Assembly: GCA_033557465.1 (NCBI GenBank)
Contig: CM066033.1
Coordinates: 911,302,808-911,366,807 of the forward strand
DNA from: Ichthyophis bannanicus
Taxonomy: Eukaryota > Chordata > Amphibia > Gymnophiona > Ichthyophiidae
Reading direction: 5' to 3'
Length of the DNA stretch: 64,000 bases
Shown here in pieces: positions 34,285 through 46,127 of this stretch. A model generated the notes under the pieces. It saw only the letters and a program-made list of their open reading frames with translations. It searched no databases and was not told the DNA's origin. Position 1 is the first letter of the stretch; every line of letters begins with the position of its first letter. A program made the position numbers and the translations under genes.

Positions 34285-34409
34285 TTCTTCTCTATCTATT
34301 TGCATATTATGACTGCGACAAGAGTGGTCATCTGGACGGCCTGGATCTCCTGAAGCTAGTTTACGATTTCTGGTCACAGCAGCTCCTGAGTCAGTCTTCT
34401 TCTGAGATG
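34285..34409 (+). CDS. CGREF1: CGREF1 internal exon, first EF-hand
   Basis: 125-base exon bounded by a TTCTGTGCTTCCAG acceptor and a GAGATG|GTAAGT donor. It encodes LLYLFAYYDCDKSGHLDGL and about 20 further residues. The EF-hand loop has D, D, S and D at positions 1, 3, 5 and 9 and Asp at position 12, where Glu is usual. It enters in phase 1 and leaves in phase 0, which matches the next exon at 42403. The sequence resembles the first EF-hand of cell growth regulator with EF-hand domain 1, a secreted calcium-binding protein. MCFD2 is a weaker alternative. Upstream exons were not located. Confidence 0.82.
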
Positions 34410-34839
34410 GTAAGTGGAACACCAATTCACAAGTAGTGGATGTAGTCGTTAATACCCTACTTTGGCTGAATCTATTTCGTTCTCAGTTTACAATGGTGAA
34501 TACCTGAGCCGTAGCCTATGTAGAGCCATCCTCTCCAAAGACATCATATTATACATTTCATCAATGTTCTTTAAACCTCCTTGTCTGTAACCTCACTACA
34601 CGTCCATTCACGTATTCTTTGCAGAGACTAAATGACTTAGGGTAAAGGTCACAGCAGTACAGGGCTTTTCACTTCTAGGCCACCAGTTCAAAATCCTGGC
34701 TAGCATGATTTATGTGGTAGGAGATGGTGGACACAGTTCAGTTCCAGGGGCCAATGGAAGAAAGAAGAAATGCGCCATTTTGTCACACTCTATGGGTGCA
34801 CTTTTCAACTTGTTTACTTTCTGGAAATGGTCGCAGTGG

Positions 34840-36540
34840 CACTGTGGTGGTGGTAAGAAGAGGAGGGAAAACAGGGAGATGGAGCAGGGGAAGGGGGACA
34901 GGAAGCTGCTGTACTGTGAGGGGATGGGGAGATACTGGATTGGGAAGGGGGACCAAGAGAGAGGGGCAGATGCTGAGCTGTGAAGCATAGACAGAGAGAG
35001 AGAGGGCAGACTGGGCCCTGAGGAGTGCAGCAAAGGCGGGCAGACTCTGGGCTCAAGTTTGGACAAAGAGAGAGGGGGCAGATGCTGGGCTGTGAGAAGC
35101 AGAGAGAGGGGCAAATACTGGTTCTGAGGGGTGGACAGAGAGGGTAGATGCTGGAATTCTAGGAAGGTGGTGGAGGACAAAAAGAAGAGGGGGAAGGAAG
35201 CTGCTTGATTTGGGGGAGGGGAAAAGAGATATATAGTGAAAACGAGAAAGGGGAGATATTTGACAACAGGGATGGAGGAGGGTGGGAAGGGGGGGGGTCC
35301 GGGGGGGAGAGGAAAGATGATGGGCATAGTGGAACCCTGTGGGAAAGGCCATGGGGCATTGACAAGGAGATGAATGAGAGGAGGATAATGAGTGCAATGG
35401 ATGGTAATGTGGTAATGGAGACTGGGTGAGAGACAGAAGGGAATAAGAGGCTAAAGGAGGAGTGAGACAGAGGAAATGGGAGAGCTAGGGAAGATGAGCT
35501 GGGCTGGAGGTAAAAGAAGAGATGTGCTGTGTGTGAGTCCTGGCATTGTTATGTTATTGTTACAGCAGATTTGCTGTGGGCTCTTGGTGGTCTTTTTGCA
35601 GGGTGTTATGTACATGGTAGTTGGCACTGGAGGTAAGTCATATAGCAATCTGGTAGGCTTTTTTTTAATCCCACTGCACATAAATGATGTTCAGACACTT
35701 ATAAACTTATTTAGTTATTGTTGTTACAAAAATGTTGAGGCAGGTGGCAAATTATAGACTATCAAATTTATTAAAGCCTTTTTGCCACTCTAAACCAGGG
35801 GTTCCAACCTAGTCCTCGGGACACACCTATATATTTGGGTTTTCAGGATAATCATAATAAGAGAGATTTGCATACAGTAGAGTCAAATCTCTCTCATGTA
35901 TATTCGTTGTGGTTATTCTGAAAATCTAACTGGCGAGATGTGTTCTGAGGACTGAGTTGAGAACCACTGCTCTAGTCTAACACGGCTACCTCTCAGAAAA
36001 TTGTCATCATGTTGGGACAAAAGAGAAACTTGTGAAGGACTCCACTGGAATTCATTAGGGGAGGAGGGGGGCAGCACAGTACTCGCTTGCACAGGGCAGC
36101 AAAAAAGTAGCACAGGCTCTGGGTCCTGCTGGCAAGATGAAAGGAGGAGGAGCCTTAAAAAGCCGGCAGTAGTCTCTGAATCCTCCCAGTATAGTGGAGG
36201 AGCAGTGTGAGAAAGGAAGAGGCAGGTGAGGGGTGAGGCTTAAGGGAAGGGGCAGGCGAGGGGTGGGGCTTAAGAGAAGGGACAGGCTTAGGAAGAAAAA
36301 AATGGCAGAGCATAAGGGAGGGGAGAAGTTAGGAGGAAAAAGGGGTGGGGTTAGAGGAGCAATGGAGAAGAGACAGTGCACTCATGAGAAGGGAAGAGAG
36401 GGAGGGAGAGAGAGGCTGGGGCATGAATGGGGAGGAGTACAAAGTTGGATAGTAAGGGAAGAAAGTATGCATGGAGAGGTGGAAGGGAAAGAACGATAGC
36501 GCAAGTGAGAGGGTAGCGAGAGGGTGGGAGAGATAAGGAG
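34840..36540. repeat. Purine-rich intronic tract
   Basis: The plus strand is dominated by G and A, with runs such as GAGAGAGAGAG and a (G)8-9 run near 35290. A MITE interrupts it at 35797-35970. It creates Ser/Pro-rich spurious frames on the minus strand. Confidence 0.75.
35797..35970. mobile_element. Palindromic MITE, 'GGTTCTCAAC' family
   Basis: The left arm GTTCCAACCTAGTCCTCGGG is inverted at the right (CTGAGGACTGAGTTGAGAAC). The centre ATTTGCATACAGTAGAGTCAAAT is also palindromic. Relatives are at 10072-10135, 45155-45340 and, in variant form, 54221-54427. Confidence 0.8.
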
Positions 36541-36569
36541 TGGGTGCAGGATAGGGAAAGTGCAAAGAC

Positions 36570-37010
36570 ACAGAATTCCCTAACACACAGACAGAGCTCC
36601 CTCGATACACACACATGCACACTCACAGAGTCCCCGAAACACGCATGTATGTACAAGGAGCCTGTGACACACACAACGCACAGACAGACCCTCCCTCCCC
36701 CCCCTCCCGACACAGATGCACACAGAGCTCCCCTGATACAAACACACGCACATGCACACAGAGTCCCCCTGATTCACACATGAATGCATGAGGTTCAGTA
36801 CTGTCATGGTATGTGCAAAACTAAACATCCCCTCAGCATACACTGCCAGAACTCATACTTCCCCCTGACACCCTCACTCATGACAGTTCACTCACATAAC
36901 CACACAGCTCCCTCACACAGCGCCATCACTCATATCCCCAACACACACCCGCATGATACACATACTCGCATACAGACACACGCACATTATCATCGTCCAC
37001 CCAGATACCC
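36570..37010. repeat. CA-rich degenerate tandem repeat
   Basis: Units of about 40-60 bases with ACACACAYGCACA and CAGAGYYCCCYTGA blocks. The pyrimidine/purine asymmetry reverses here relative to the preceding tract. Confidence 0.7.
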
Positions 37011-37436
37011 ACGCACTCATCCCGTTACCCTGCTGCGACACACTGTTTGATGCTGTGGCTGTTTTAGCCAAATTCCCTATACAAACATGCCCGAGCCTGC
37101 AAATGGAGGAAAGGCAAAACGCCCCATTATGTGACACTCTTAAGAGGGCAATTGTTTAAATAGCTACACACGTTCATGCACATGCGATTGGGGCCTATTT
37201 TACAAAGTAAAGCATGCATGTGGCATACGAATGCACCTCAAACTAGTCATGGCAGCTACACCTGTCTTGATTGGGTCAGACACGCATAGGCCATAGTATT
37301 TTATAACCTGCCCACTCAAGCTCTGTTCCTGTGCACAACTCAACTGAAAGTACATGTGATAAGACCTACGCGTGCACTTACGGAATAGCAACAGCCCAAA
37401 ATGTGCATAAGTGCCCATTCACACACGCAAGTCCTT

Positions 37437-37712
37437 TAAAATATTTATTTAGCTGCATTTATATCCCACTTTTCACTGGGTCAAAGTGGTTGGGGGATAC
37501 ATTTTAATATGAGGGGATATGAGACACATACACTAATACTTACAGGGAACATGGGCAATGGAGGGTTAAGTGGCTTGCCCAAGACCACAAGGAGCACCTG
37601 TGGGACTAGAAACCCCAGTCCTTCTGGCCCACGGTTGCTGTCCTCTAGTGGGATTTGAACCACTGACCTTCCGGCCTGTGGAATCTTGCCCCCCAACCAC
37701 TAGGCCACTCCT
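37437..37712 (-). mobile_element. tRNA-headed SINE, second type, with L2-like tail
   Basis: On the minus strand it begins AAGGAGTGGCCTAGTGGTTG (A box), has GGTTCAAATCCCAC (B box) and ends GGGATATAAATGCAGCTAAATAAATA. The tail resembles the L2-like LINE 3' ends in this window, as expected if the SINE borrows that LINE's machinery. Confidence 0.8.
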
Positions 37713-37776
37713 TGGGACTGATTTGTGAAGGGAGCATGTAACTCTCTGCACATCCCTTATAAAATCAACCTCTACA

Positions 37777-37843
37777 GGGCCCTTTTACTAAAGGGTTTAA
37801 TGCCCACAGCCCTTTTACACATTAGCTTTTAGTAAAAGGGCCC
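37777..37843. mobile_element. 67-bp TTTACTAAA MITE
   Basis: GGGCCCTTTTACTAAAG at the left and CTTTTAGTAAAAGGGCCC at the right form almost perfect terminal inverted repeats. Confidence 0.7.
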
Positions 37844-37959
37844 TTAAGTGTGCACCTTCCAACGTGTTTAAATTAAAGTTGCAAAAAACCCTTCCCTGAT
37901 ATTTAAGCGACTTAGCACTTTTTCTTCCAAGAATAATAATTAAAAGTACAAAAATATAG

Positions 37960-38390
37960 AATTATAAAAATTCACAATAAAAATGAACAGTTGGTGGAGG
38001 ATATTTTAAAATGAAAAGCTGAAGACAGATCTTAGCAACATCGCACCTTTTTGCAGCAATGTTGGCAGAGTAATCTTGAAAGATGAACATTTTTTTTCCT
38101 TTGACATCAGAGCTTCACTTTCTTCTGTAAGCTTGCATAAGGGCATCTTTATGTGCAAAGTTTAGAGTTTTAACATTGATCACAGTAACCTCTCTTGCTG
38201 CAGCTCCTTCCACCCTAATCGTTGAGCCCTTACAGTGAGCAACGGGCCTAGTGGGGACTCCAGCAGCAGTTCATCAGTCAGCTAACACTCAAAGGCCATG
38301 AGCTCCCCATCCACCAAATTCTTCAGTAAACCAAGGAATCTTAAATTTTTTAGGGACCTCTTATCTCCAGGTCCTCAAGCTTGTTTTCAC
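37960..38390 (-). pseudogene. L1-like ORF1 fragment
   Basis: Minus-strand translation across several breaks gives ENKLEDLE, then LRFLGL-like, then FAHKDALMQAYRRK and FQDYSANIAAKR. These are recognisable blocks of the coiled-coil to RRM to C-terminal region of L1/Tx1-type ORF1 RNA-binding proteins. Stops and shifts are frequent, so it is an old fragment. It ends where the L2-like LINE tail begins. Confidence 0.6.
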
Positions 38391-38394
38391 ATTT

Positions 38395-41185
38395 TATTTA
38401 TTTATTTAACGGTATTTCTATACCGCCTTATCATACAATCAAAGCGGTGTCACAGCAATACAATCAATAGTGGGGAAGGGTAGTTCATGCAGTGAAAAAA
38501 TGTTATGCATTGCGTGTATAAGGGTAGTGTAACAGATTAGGTTGAACTAGGTACAATGTGAGCTATATTACAGCATGAGCTATGATACATTGTTCTGTAC
38601 TATGTACATTGTGATCTATAATACAGTGTTCTATATCATGTGCCTGTGAATATTTTCTTATCACAGATGGGAGGGTAAGGAGGGGGCTCCTGTTGGATTA
38701 TGTAACATGTCCGTAGTGTTCTATGAACAGCGTTGTCTTCAGCTGCTTGCGAAAGTCTTTGAGGTCATCTATCGATCTCAGTTCGTCTGGGAGGGAGTTC
38801 CATATTGTTGAGGCAGCCAGAGAGAGGGTGGTGTCCTTGCGGGTTTTTCTGAAGTCGTTCGGTGTGTTTACTCTGTTGGCAGTCCCTTTTCTTCTTGGGG
38901 CGTGCTGGTGTCTGGTTGTATGAGGGTGTGCAGGCTGTTTGCTGAAGTGCGGTGTTTGATTTTGAATATGTTTATGATTGTTTTGTATTTGATGCGAGAG
39001 CTGATTGGTAGCCAGTGTAGGTCTTTCAGAACAGGAGTAATGTGTTCATGTCTTGTTGCACCAGCTATTATGCGGGCTGCAGTGTTTTGAGCCAATTGTA
39101 GTGGTTTGAGTGTTTGTTTTGTTAGCCCAAGGTAGATAGGGTTGCAGAAGTCCAGTAGGGGAGTAATTAGAGCTTGGCATACGGTACGGAAGTGTTCTGT
39201 GGTGAGGAGGGGTTTGAGTCTTCTGATGATTCTTATCCTGTGGTATACATTTTGGATTGTTTTGCTTACGTGTGTCTTGAGATTCAGTTCGTTGTCCAGG
39301 GTCACTCCAAGGTATTTTACTTCTGATTTCAATGGTATGGCTGTGTTTTGTACTCTGATGTCCGGTGGGTGGGTGAAGTCTGGGTTGCGGGTGATTATTA
39401 GTGCCTCCGTCTTGCTGTAGTTGATGGCGAGGTTGTTGTCTTTACACCATCTTGTCATTTGTGTTAGGCAGTCTGTTATTTTAGAGTAGTCTGGGCTGTC
39501 GATTGAGATAGGCGTGTAAATCATAATATCATCTGCATAGATGGTGTATTGAATGCTGTTTGCTTTCAGGATGTCGCATATTGGCTGGATGTATATGTTG
39601 AACAGAAGTGCTGAAAGGGCGGATCCTTGAGGTACTCCTTGGAGGACTTTTATGGGTTGAGATGTGTTGTGGCCTACCTTGACCTGTATCTGCCTGTCGG
39701 TGAGGTATGATTGGAACCATTTGAATGTGGTACCGTGAAGCCCAATTTCCTTTAGTCTTTCCAGAAGAGTTTGGTGGTTTACTGTGTCGAACGCCGAGGA
39801 GATGTCGATGAAGATCAAGAGGATACCTTTTTTGGTGTTGTCTATAATCCAGAGGATGTTGTTGAAGAGGTATATCAGTAGTGTTTCGACTCCATGGTTG
39901 GGGCGGAAGCCGTGTTGGTTGTCATCTAGAGGAGCGTGGTTGTCAATGTGCTCCTGTAGTTGTTGTTGCACTGATTTTTCTATGATTTTTGCTAGAAAGG
40001 GTAAGCTGGATATTGGTCGGTATGCTGCTGGGTTGCTCTTGTCGAGGGTTGTTTTCTTTGGTATTGGTCGTACTGTAGCTAGCTTTAGTTTATCTGGCAT
40101 GAGTCCTTGGCTGAGGGAGTTGTGCACCATGTTGTGGATGAAGTGGATGAAGCTGGATTTGGTGGCTTTGATCCATGATACTGGGCAAGGGTCCGTAGGA
40201 GCAGTGCTTGTTTTGATTGCAGAGATGATGTGTGAGAGCTGTTCTGTTGAGGGTGAGGAGAATGTGTCCCAGGTCTTGGGGTGTGAGTCAGGCTGAGTTA
40301 GTGTGCGAGGGGGCGTTGGTTTTGCGGAGTGAAATTTTTTCTTGATATGATCAGCAAATTCTTGTGGGTCTATTTGTACTTCTTCCTCTGTCCTTTGCTC
40401 CTTTGTGAGGATTTTTACTATTTCGAATAGCTCTCTGGGTTTGTTCATGGAGGTATTGATCATGTTTGTGTGGTATTCTTTCTTTGAGTGGTTGATGTGT
40501 TCACTGTATTGTTTCTGCTTTGTTAGGTATGTCTGCTGGTTTCCAGTATCCTTGGATTTTCTCCATCTCCGTTCAATCTTTCTGAGTTCTCTTTTTTCTT
40601 GTCTTATGGTTGTGGAATACCAAGGCTTGTGTTGTCTCTTGTTGTGACGATGTTTCTTTGATCTGGCATCTGTTGCTGTGGCGGCGTTGGATAGAGTGTT
40701 GTTCCAGTTGGTGATTTGAGTCTCCAGGTCGTCCGTTTCAGAGGTCAGTTCTTGTATCGTGTCCTGTAGGAAAGTGTCTCTGTCGAAGTTCTTGAATCGC
40801 CTTTGTGTGGGCGTGTTGTCCGTTTGCTCGTTGAGGTTGGCCTTTTGTAGTTGCAACTTTATCTTTATTATGTAGTGGTCTGACCATGGAACTGGGGTGA
40901 TGTTAGGTGTTGATATTAGGCCTCTTGATGTTAGGTAGTTGGTTGCGAAGATGAGGTCCGGGGTAGAGCCATGTCTGTGTGTTGGGGCGTCAATGATTTG
41001 GGTAAATTGGAGTGATGTCATTGCTTGGAGGAAGGCTTCTGCATCTTTGTTGTTGGTGGACTTGAGGTTGAAGTCTCCTAGCAGTAACGTGGGCCTGTTA
41101 GTTGCGGTGATGTCGCATACAGCTTCTAGCGTAGAGGCTGGTTCATTGGGTGAGGCCCTGGGTGCTCTGTATGTTAGGCAGCGAG
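38395..41185 (-). mobile_element. 5'-truncated L2-like LINE
   Basis: On the minus strand it runs from the endonuclease carboxy-terminal part to a 3' end with GGCGGTATAGAAATACCGTT and an AAATAAATAAATAAA tail. The open frame and short tail indicate a fairly young copy. The 5' break near 41185 is typical of incomplete reverse transcription. Confidence 0.88.
38698..41185 (-). pseudogene. L2-like ORF2: endonuclease end and reverse transcriptase, one frameshift
   Basis: Starts inside the endonuclease with LLGDFNL and WSDHYII. The reverse transcriptase follows, with AAYRPIS, SSAFDTVNH, GVPQGSALSALLF, YADD and YLGVTLD blocks, then the carboxy-terminal domain. The frame is unbroken for over 700 codons, to 38868. 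A single frameshift near 38890 (a C run) separates it from the last 60 or so codons (SLAASTIWNSLPDELR), which end at TAA 38698-38700. The protein would nick DNA and copy its own RNA; this copy lacks the first part of the endonuclease. Confidence 0.88.
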
Positions 41186-41321
41186 CCAGGTGTTTGTTTA
41201 ATGCTAGCTGTAGAGCACCTCATTTAGTACTGGTCATATATGCAGTGTCCTCAGTAGTTGGCACACATTGCTCAACTTCATGCACATAGGAATTAAACTG
41301 TGTCAGGGAGGGTGACACCAA

Positions 41322-41432
41322 GGGGGATTTCTATTAAGCTGGGCTAACGATTAACCCCGGCTATCTGCAGCAATGGGACCTAGTTACAGATAGCTCGGGT
41401 TAACCCTTAGCCCAGCTTAGTAGATAATCCCC
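41322..41432. mobile_element. 111-bp palindromic MITE
   Basis: GGGGATT..CTATTAAGCTGGGCTAA at the left is inverted at the right (TTAGCCCAGCTTAGTAGATAATCCCC). GGCTATCTG / CAGATAGCTC continues the pairing inward. Confidence 0.8.
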
Positions 41433-42402
41433 AAGTCTATCTGATTGGAAATTTTGATAAATGTATCACTGAGTGCTTCCACCACTGTCATGATAAGTTG
41501 CAAAATTAAGGCCGCACACACCCCCTCATCCTCCCGGCTATCCACCATCTTAGTTTTCTATGGCTGCATTTTGCCTTTATTTGCATTTTTCATCACCATA
41601 CCTGTAGGGCATTTCAGTAGTTATCTGCTCCAAAATGTGTCTTAAAGATGAGTAGCAAAAGATACAGCCCAATTCATGGGGGGGAGCCCCAGAGTCAGGA
41701 GAAAAAAAAATGCTTCTTCTGCTCAACTCATCATGTGATACTCAGACCTGAATTAATTATAAGGAGCCCACCTCACTTAATGCCATTTCTGAGAAGCTGT
41801 GCAGATGCCCTCTGCCCACGCTGCTGCCAGTACGGGGAGGAACTGCCATACCTTGTTTTTAGTCAAAGATACATTATGTAAGTCCACTAAAAGTCCACTT
41901 GTTTTGTTGCCCCTTATTTCCACATAATCAGCATACAGACACACACCACATCTTCAGTATTTTCCCCAGTGGCTACACAGTTGCCTTTCTGAGATAAGAA
42001 GTGCCCAATAGGGTCAAGCCAGGAGTCCATCGAACCCAGCATCCTGTCTCAGTGACCAATCCTGAGCCTTTTACTATACATTATTCTGTAAAGCTATTGG
42101 TGTATCTCTCTATCAGGTAAGAATATTCATGAGGCCTATGATTGATCCTTCTGAGTTCTGCAAGTGGTAGAAAAGGGTTCCCATGATTATATTTGTGCTG
42201 AACAGCTGAGGATCCTGAAAGGATTATGTCAGCTCCACATACTGTTAATAATTATTGTTGTTTACGTATTCACCGATCTGAAAAGCTGAGATAAGTAAGA
42301 AGAATTGTATGGAAAGATTTAATTCCAGAAGAGTATGTTCTCTGAAATGTATTTTTGGCATGTTTTGTTCCCTTCAGTAGAATTGCTGATTCTTTTTTGC
42401 AG

Positions 42403-42873
42403 GTAGTTCGGTTTGTGGATGAAGTCCTGGAAACGCAAGACCTGAATGGGGATGGTTTACTGAACCCTTCAGAACTCTTGGCTCCCCCTTCAGACTTGCA
42501 CATTTCAAAGAGAGATGGTGAAATCCAACAACAAGGCATTCCACTTGTCATTGAGCCACCACATGGAGCCTTGGTAAAGGAAGAAGAGGCCCAAGGTCTA
42601 TCTCTTGAGCCGCCGAAGGAAACTACTATAGTCGGTGAAAGTCTCCAAGGTCAAGAGGAGCCTCAGGTTGCAGGAGATGCACCCTTCAATCAGCAGGGAT
42701 CAGATATCCTAGAGAACCCTGAAAAAAATGCAAATGATCCAGAAGGCATACCCCAGAATCTTCCAATGAAGAGGGATGAAGCGCCGGTACCTCAAGAGAT
42801 TTCAAATACAGATATTGAGATGATCATTAATGAAGACATTATAGAGATCAGTATGCTAGAAGAGGAAATGTAA
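42403..42873 (+). CDS. CGREF1: CGREF1 terminal coding exon, second EF-hand
   Basis: Begins after a TTCTTTTTTGCAG acceptor in phase 0, in register with the exon at 34285-34409, and ends at TAA 42871-42873: 156 codons. VDEVLETQDLNGDGL is close to the second EF-hand of CGREF1 as I know it; loop residues D, N, D and E occupy the metal positions. The remainder is a low-complexity Glu/Pro/Gln-rich tail, as CGREF1 also has, ending in an acidic IEISMLEEEM. A 3' UTR should follow. Confidence 0.85.
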   Translation, partial: VVRFVDEVLETQDLNGDGLLNPSELLAPPSDLHISKRDGEIQQQGIPLVIEPPHGALVKEEEAQGLSLEPPKETTIVGESLQGQEEPQVAGDAPFNQQGSDILENPEKNANDPEGIPQNLPMKRDEAPVPQEISNTDIEMIINEDIIEISMLEEEM

Positions 42874-45154
42874 TGCAAACCTGAACTCTTAAGTAGAAAA
42901 ATATGAACAGCTCAGGGTCCTCCCTGGTGGAGAGACTGCACTACAACCAGACCATTCTTACATCATCAGAGCCTTAACATGATCTACCACTTCCCAATAG
43001 ATTAAAAGGAATGGAGAAAACAATTTATAATAGTACACGGTAAAAGAATAACAGAAAACAAAGCTATTGCATCGAAAAAGATCAAAATGCAGCAAAACAG
43101 CTCTTAAACTCCCGGTGGACCTTTTAACACATTCAACATAAGCCTTTATGAAAGAGCAGACAGAATGCCCCATGATTCTGAAACTAAAGGGCATCCCTAA
43201 TGAAGGTGGAAAGAATGGTTCACAATACGTAACTGTTTCATTGTGTCCCTTTGCACCTACCCCTGGCACAATTCATCAGATTTGTGATGCGATGGCTAGC
43301 GGTGTTAGGCCAAGCTAAAACACTGTTGTAAAAGGCTAGACTGAAACTGTTTTCATGTTTAGACATTTTGTCCAGTGGATCCAAAGTCAAGACTGATCTG
43401 TTTGTTCAAGTATTCCATGTGTCATGGTGTTTTATTTTCATCAGTAATCAGGCTGTCCACTCGTCGTCAGATCCTCATATGTTACGTGGGGGAGGAAATG
43501 GGCTTGGGGTGTTAGTAGGTGAGGCTAACATGGGAGAAAGGGGCTTGTGTTGTGAGCAGTACTTTAGGTTATAAACAAGAGGAGGGGTGTGTATGGGCAG
43601 ATGTGATGGAGTGTGTGAGAGTGTGAACAAGGAGGTGAATAGGGACGGTGAGACCCAGGAAGGATTCATATTGTATGCCTTTGTCTGTGTGCTTATGACC
43701 TCTCCCTCTCCGTCCCTGACTCTCTATTTCCATATCTTGCACTCTCCCCAATAAGATTCTTTACTTCCATGAAGTTACTGTTGATCCTCTCTTCCTTGTG
43801 CTATTTGCTGTGGGATGATTATGCTGTGTGGCCTGCCCAAACTGACCATCAGTAATCCACTGAACTGCATGGGTGAGCTGCTATATGATAACATGCCCAG
43901 TTCCACCACACTTTAAATGGTCTGCTGAACAACGTTCCCACAGCACCGCAAGTGGAGGACTCCCGTGTAGCTTTGCAGGAGTGTTATTGCTGACGTTTCA
44001 GGCATCTTTCATATCTTTTTCAGCTCTTGTGAGGTACAGAAAATTTGTCTGCAAAGGACTGCAGCAGCTAGTCCGTTGATACATTAATGCCACTATTCAA
44101 TCGATTTAAAGCCCAACATGCACATCAGGAAATCTGATCAATTTATGGAATATTTAGAGGCTTATTTTGCCATTAACCTGCATTAATAGAAGAATTTCAC
44201 ACGTTTACTGCAAAATCTCTTCAATAATATTTTATGTTGAAAGGGGGCGTGAGTGCTATGTTAGGGGAAACAGCCGTGATGTTAATATATGTTCCTGCCA
44301 TTTAATGCAGTAACTCTTTCAATGAAAAGAGTATTTATTGGAGAGTTACCAGATGTCCCTGTTTTGGGGTATTGTCCCTAATTTTAGAGCAGTGTCCCCA
44401 ATTCCCACCTGTTTGGGAGGCTTCTTTCCCCGATTCCAGCAATGGGGACAGAGGGAGCAGAAACAAATTATTTTTAATGTAGTGATTTGAATAGGTTAGC
44501 TTTTAGAATTTACATCCATTATCTTTATATTTTATGTAGCACTGGAGAAATGTATCACTGTTTCTATTTCCCTGTCAATTTGTCTGCTCGGAAGTGATAT
44601 TCTTGCTGTCATGGGATAGATGGTGGGGGCAGGGTAATGGTTCCTCTTCCCTCCTCTCTGCATTGTTGCTCAAACCTGGAACTAAGGTATCCCCCACACT
44701 CCATAGACGCACACGCACACGCACACCCCCATACCTATACGCTTCAGCTAAGTGTTTCAGATTTGCCTGCAAAAAAAATCTTAAGTTTTATTGATGTGTT
44801 GGGCAAGAATATGTCTGACTTGGTTGGGTAGGGTTTGCTATATGTATGAATTTAACTCGCTTTGGGCGCATCAATGAGGTGTGTAATTAAATAGTATTAA
44901 ATAAATTGTTAACTACACTTCTGGAGGTAAACAAAATTTCTACAGTGACAGCCTGCCATACTGTTAAAATGTGTTACTGTAAGAGCTGTACCACTTTCCC
45001 TTCCCTTCTTCACTCCCTTCACTGTGTTTAGATAAAATTCCATGTTAGGTGTTTAATGTGCAGTAATGGTATTTGTCACACATTAACTACATCATGTACA
45101 TTAAAACCCATGCTAAACACCTAATGCAGTGTAGTACATAGGTCCTTTAGTGCA
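42874..45154. other. Probable CGREF1 3' UTR then intergenic DNA
   Basis: No coding sequence supported. An AATAAA near 44896 is possible but far from the stop codon, and I cannot place the true cleavage site. Confidence 0.35.
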
Positions 45155-45340
45155 GTACTTCTCAGTCCAGCCCTAAAGGACTTCCCATGAGGCCTGGTTT
45201 CAGGGTAACCAAAATATGAAAATTAATATGGTTCTTTGACCCAGTGTAGGTGAATATATTTCATACACATCATTTTGGAGGTTCTTGAACACTAGACCCA
45301 TGAATAGGGCCTCTCAAGTCTGAGCTGAGAACCACTTTGG
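45155..45340. mobile_element. Palindromic MITE, decayed 'GGTTCTCAAC' family
   Basis: The left end GTACTTCTCAGTCCAGCCCT pairs with TCTGAGCTGAGAACCACTTT at the right. The centre is diverged. Confidence 0.55.
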
Positions 45341-45726
45341 TCAGTGGTACCAGCAATAATCCTTGGTGTCTAAGGGGTTAGCTCAGTTCTTTTAATGTTA
45401 TTTTCCCAAAGCAGGGACCTTCCAATCTTTTCTAGGCCTACATTTTGGACTTACCTTCCAGGGCATCCACTAGCCTAATCAGCAGTCATGTTTTCCCCTT
45501 GGGGCAAAATGATTTAGGACTTCTTTTAGTAACATGTAGCACAAGCTATCTGCCACACAGCCCATAGGAGTAAATGGGTCACGGAGCAGACTTCCTCTCT
45601 TGATGTGGTTATACTCCCTTGGCTCTAACATCAGTCACTTGCACAGCAACAATCTGTGATGTCAGTATCCAAAGATTCTGAATGTAAATTAGCAGAAGAA
45701 CATTAAGAGAAGGACTTGGGATAGAG

Positions 45727-45970
45727 TAGTTACCTGTAACAGGTGTTCTCCAGGAGCAGCAGGAATCAGTCCTCACATATAGGTGACGTCGGCGCCGACG
45801 GAGCCCTCGTGCGGAGCATTTCCCCAGCTTTCATCTTGCTCAGTCTGATGACATAGTTAAAAGACAGCAAAAACAAATCATATGATTGCAACTCCAAGGG
45901 GAGGAGGGAGGGTTGTGAGGACTGATTCCTGCTGCTCCTGGAGAACACCTGTTACAGGTGAGTAACTACT
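45727..45970. repeat. DIRS-B left terminus with inverted repeat
   Basis: AGTAGTTACCTGTAACAGGTGT and the following 35 bases recur inverted at 45915-45970. The inner copy adds four bases and reads CAG|GTGAGT. The palindrome ACCTGTAACAGGT is at 45731-45745. Confidence 0.85.
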
Positions 45971-46127
45971 CTTTCTCCAGGACCAAGCAGGAAGAGCTTA
46001 AGGCTACCGGAGACCCCAAGCGAAAAAAAATGAGCTCCCTCTAGCTCGTCAGCACGTAAGGAAGGAATCCTCTCTGAGAACGCCCCCGACCGGTAGCCCA
46101 ACACCAGGGCCGGAGGGTAGGAGTTGC

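Noticed and set aside
34710..35397. Ser/Pro-rich minus-strand open frames of up to 205 codons
   Set aside because: They mirror the purine-rich low-complexity tract, with no domain or splice evidence.
36055..36713. Minus-strand frames rich in Leu, Ser, Cys and Val
   Set aside because: Low-complexity translation of GA- and CA-rich repeats.
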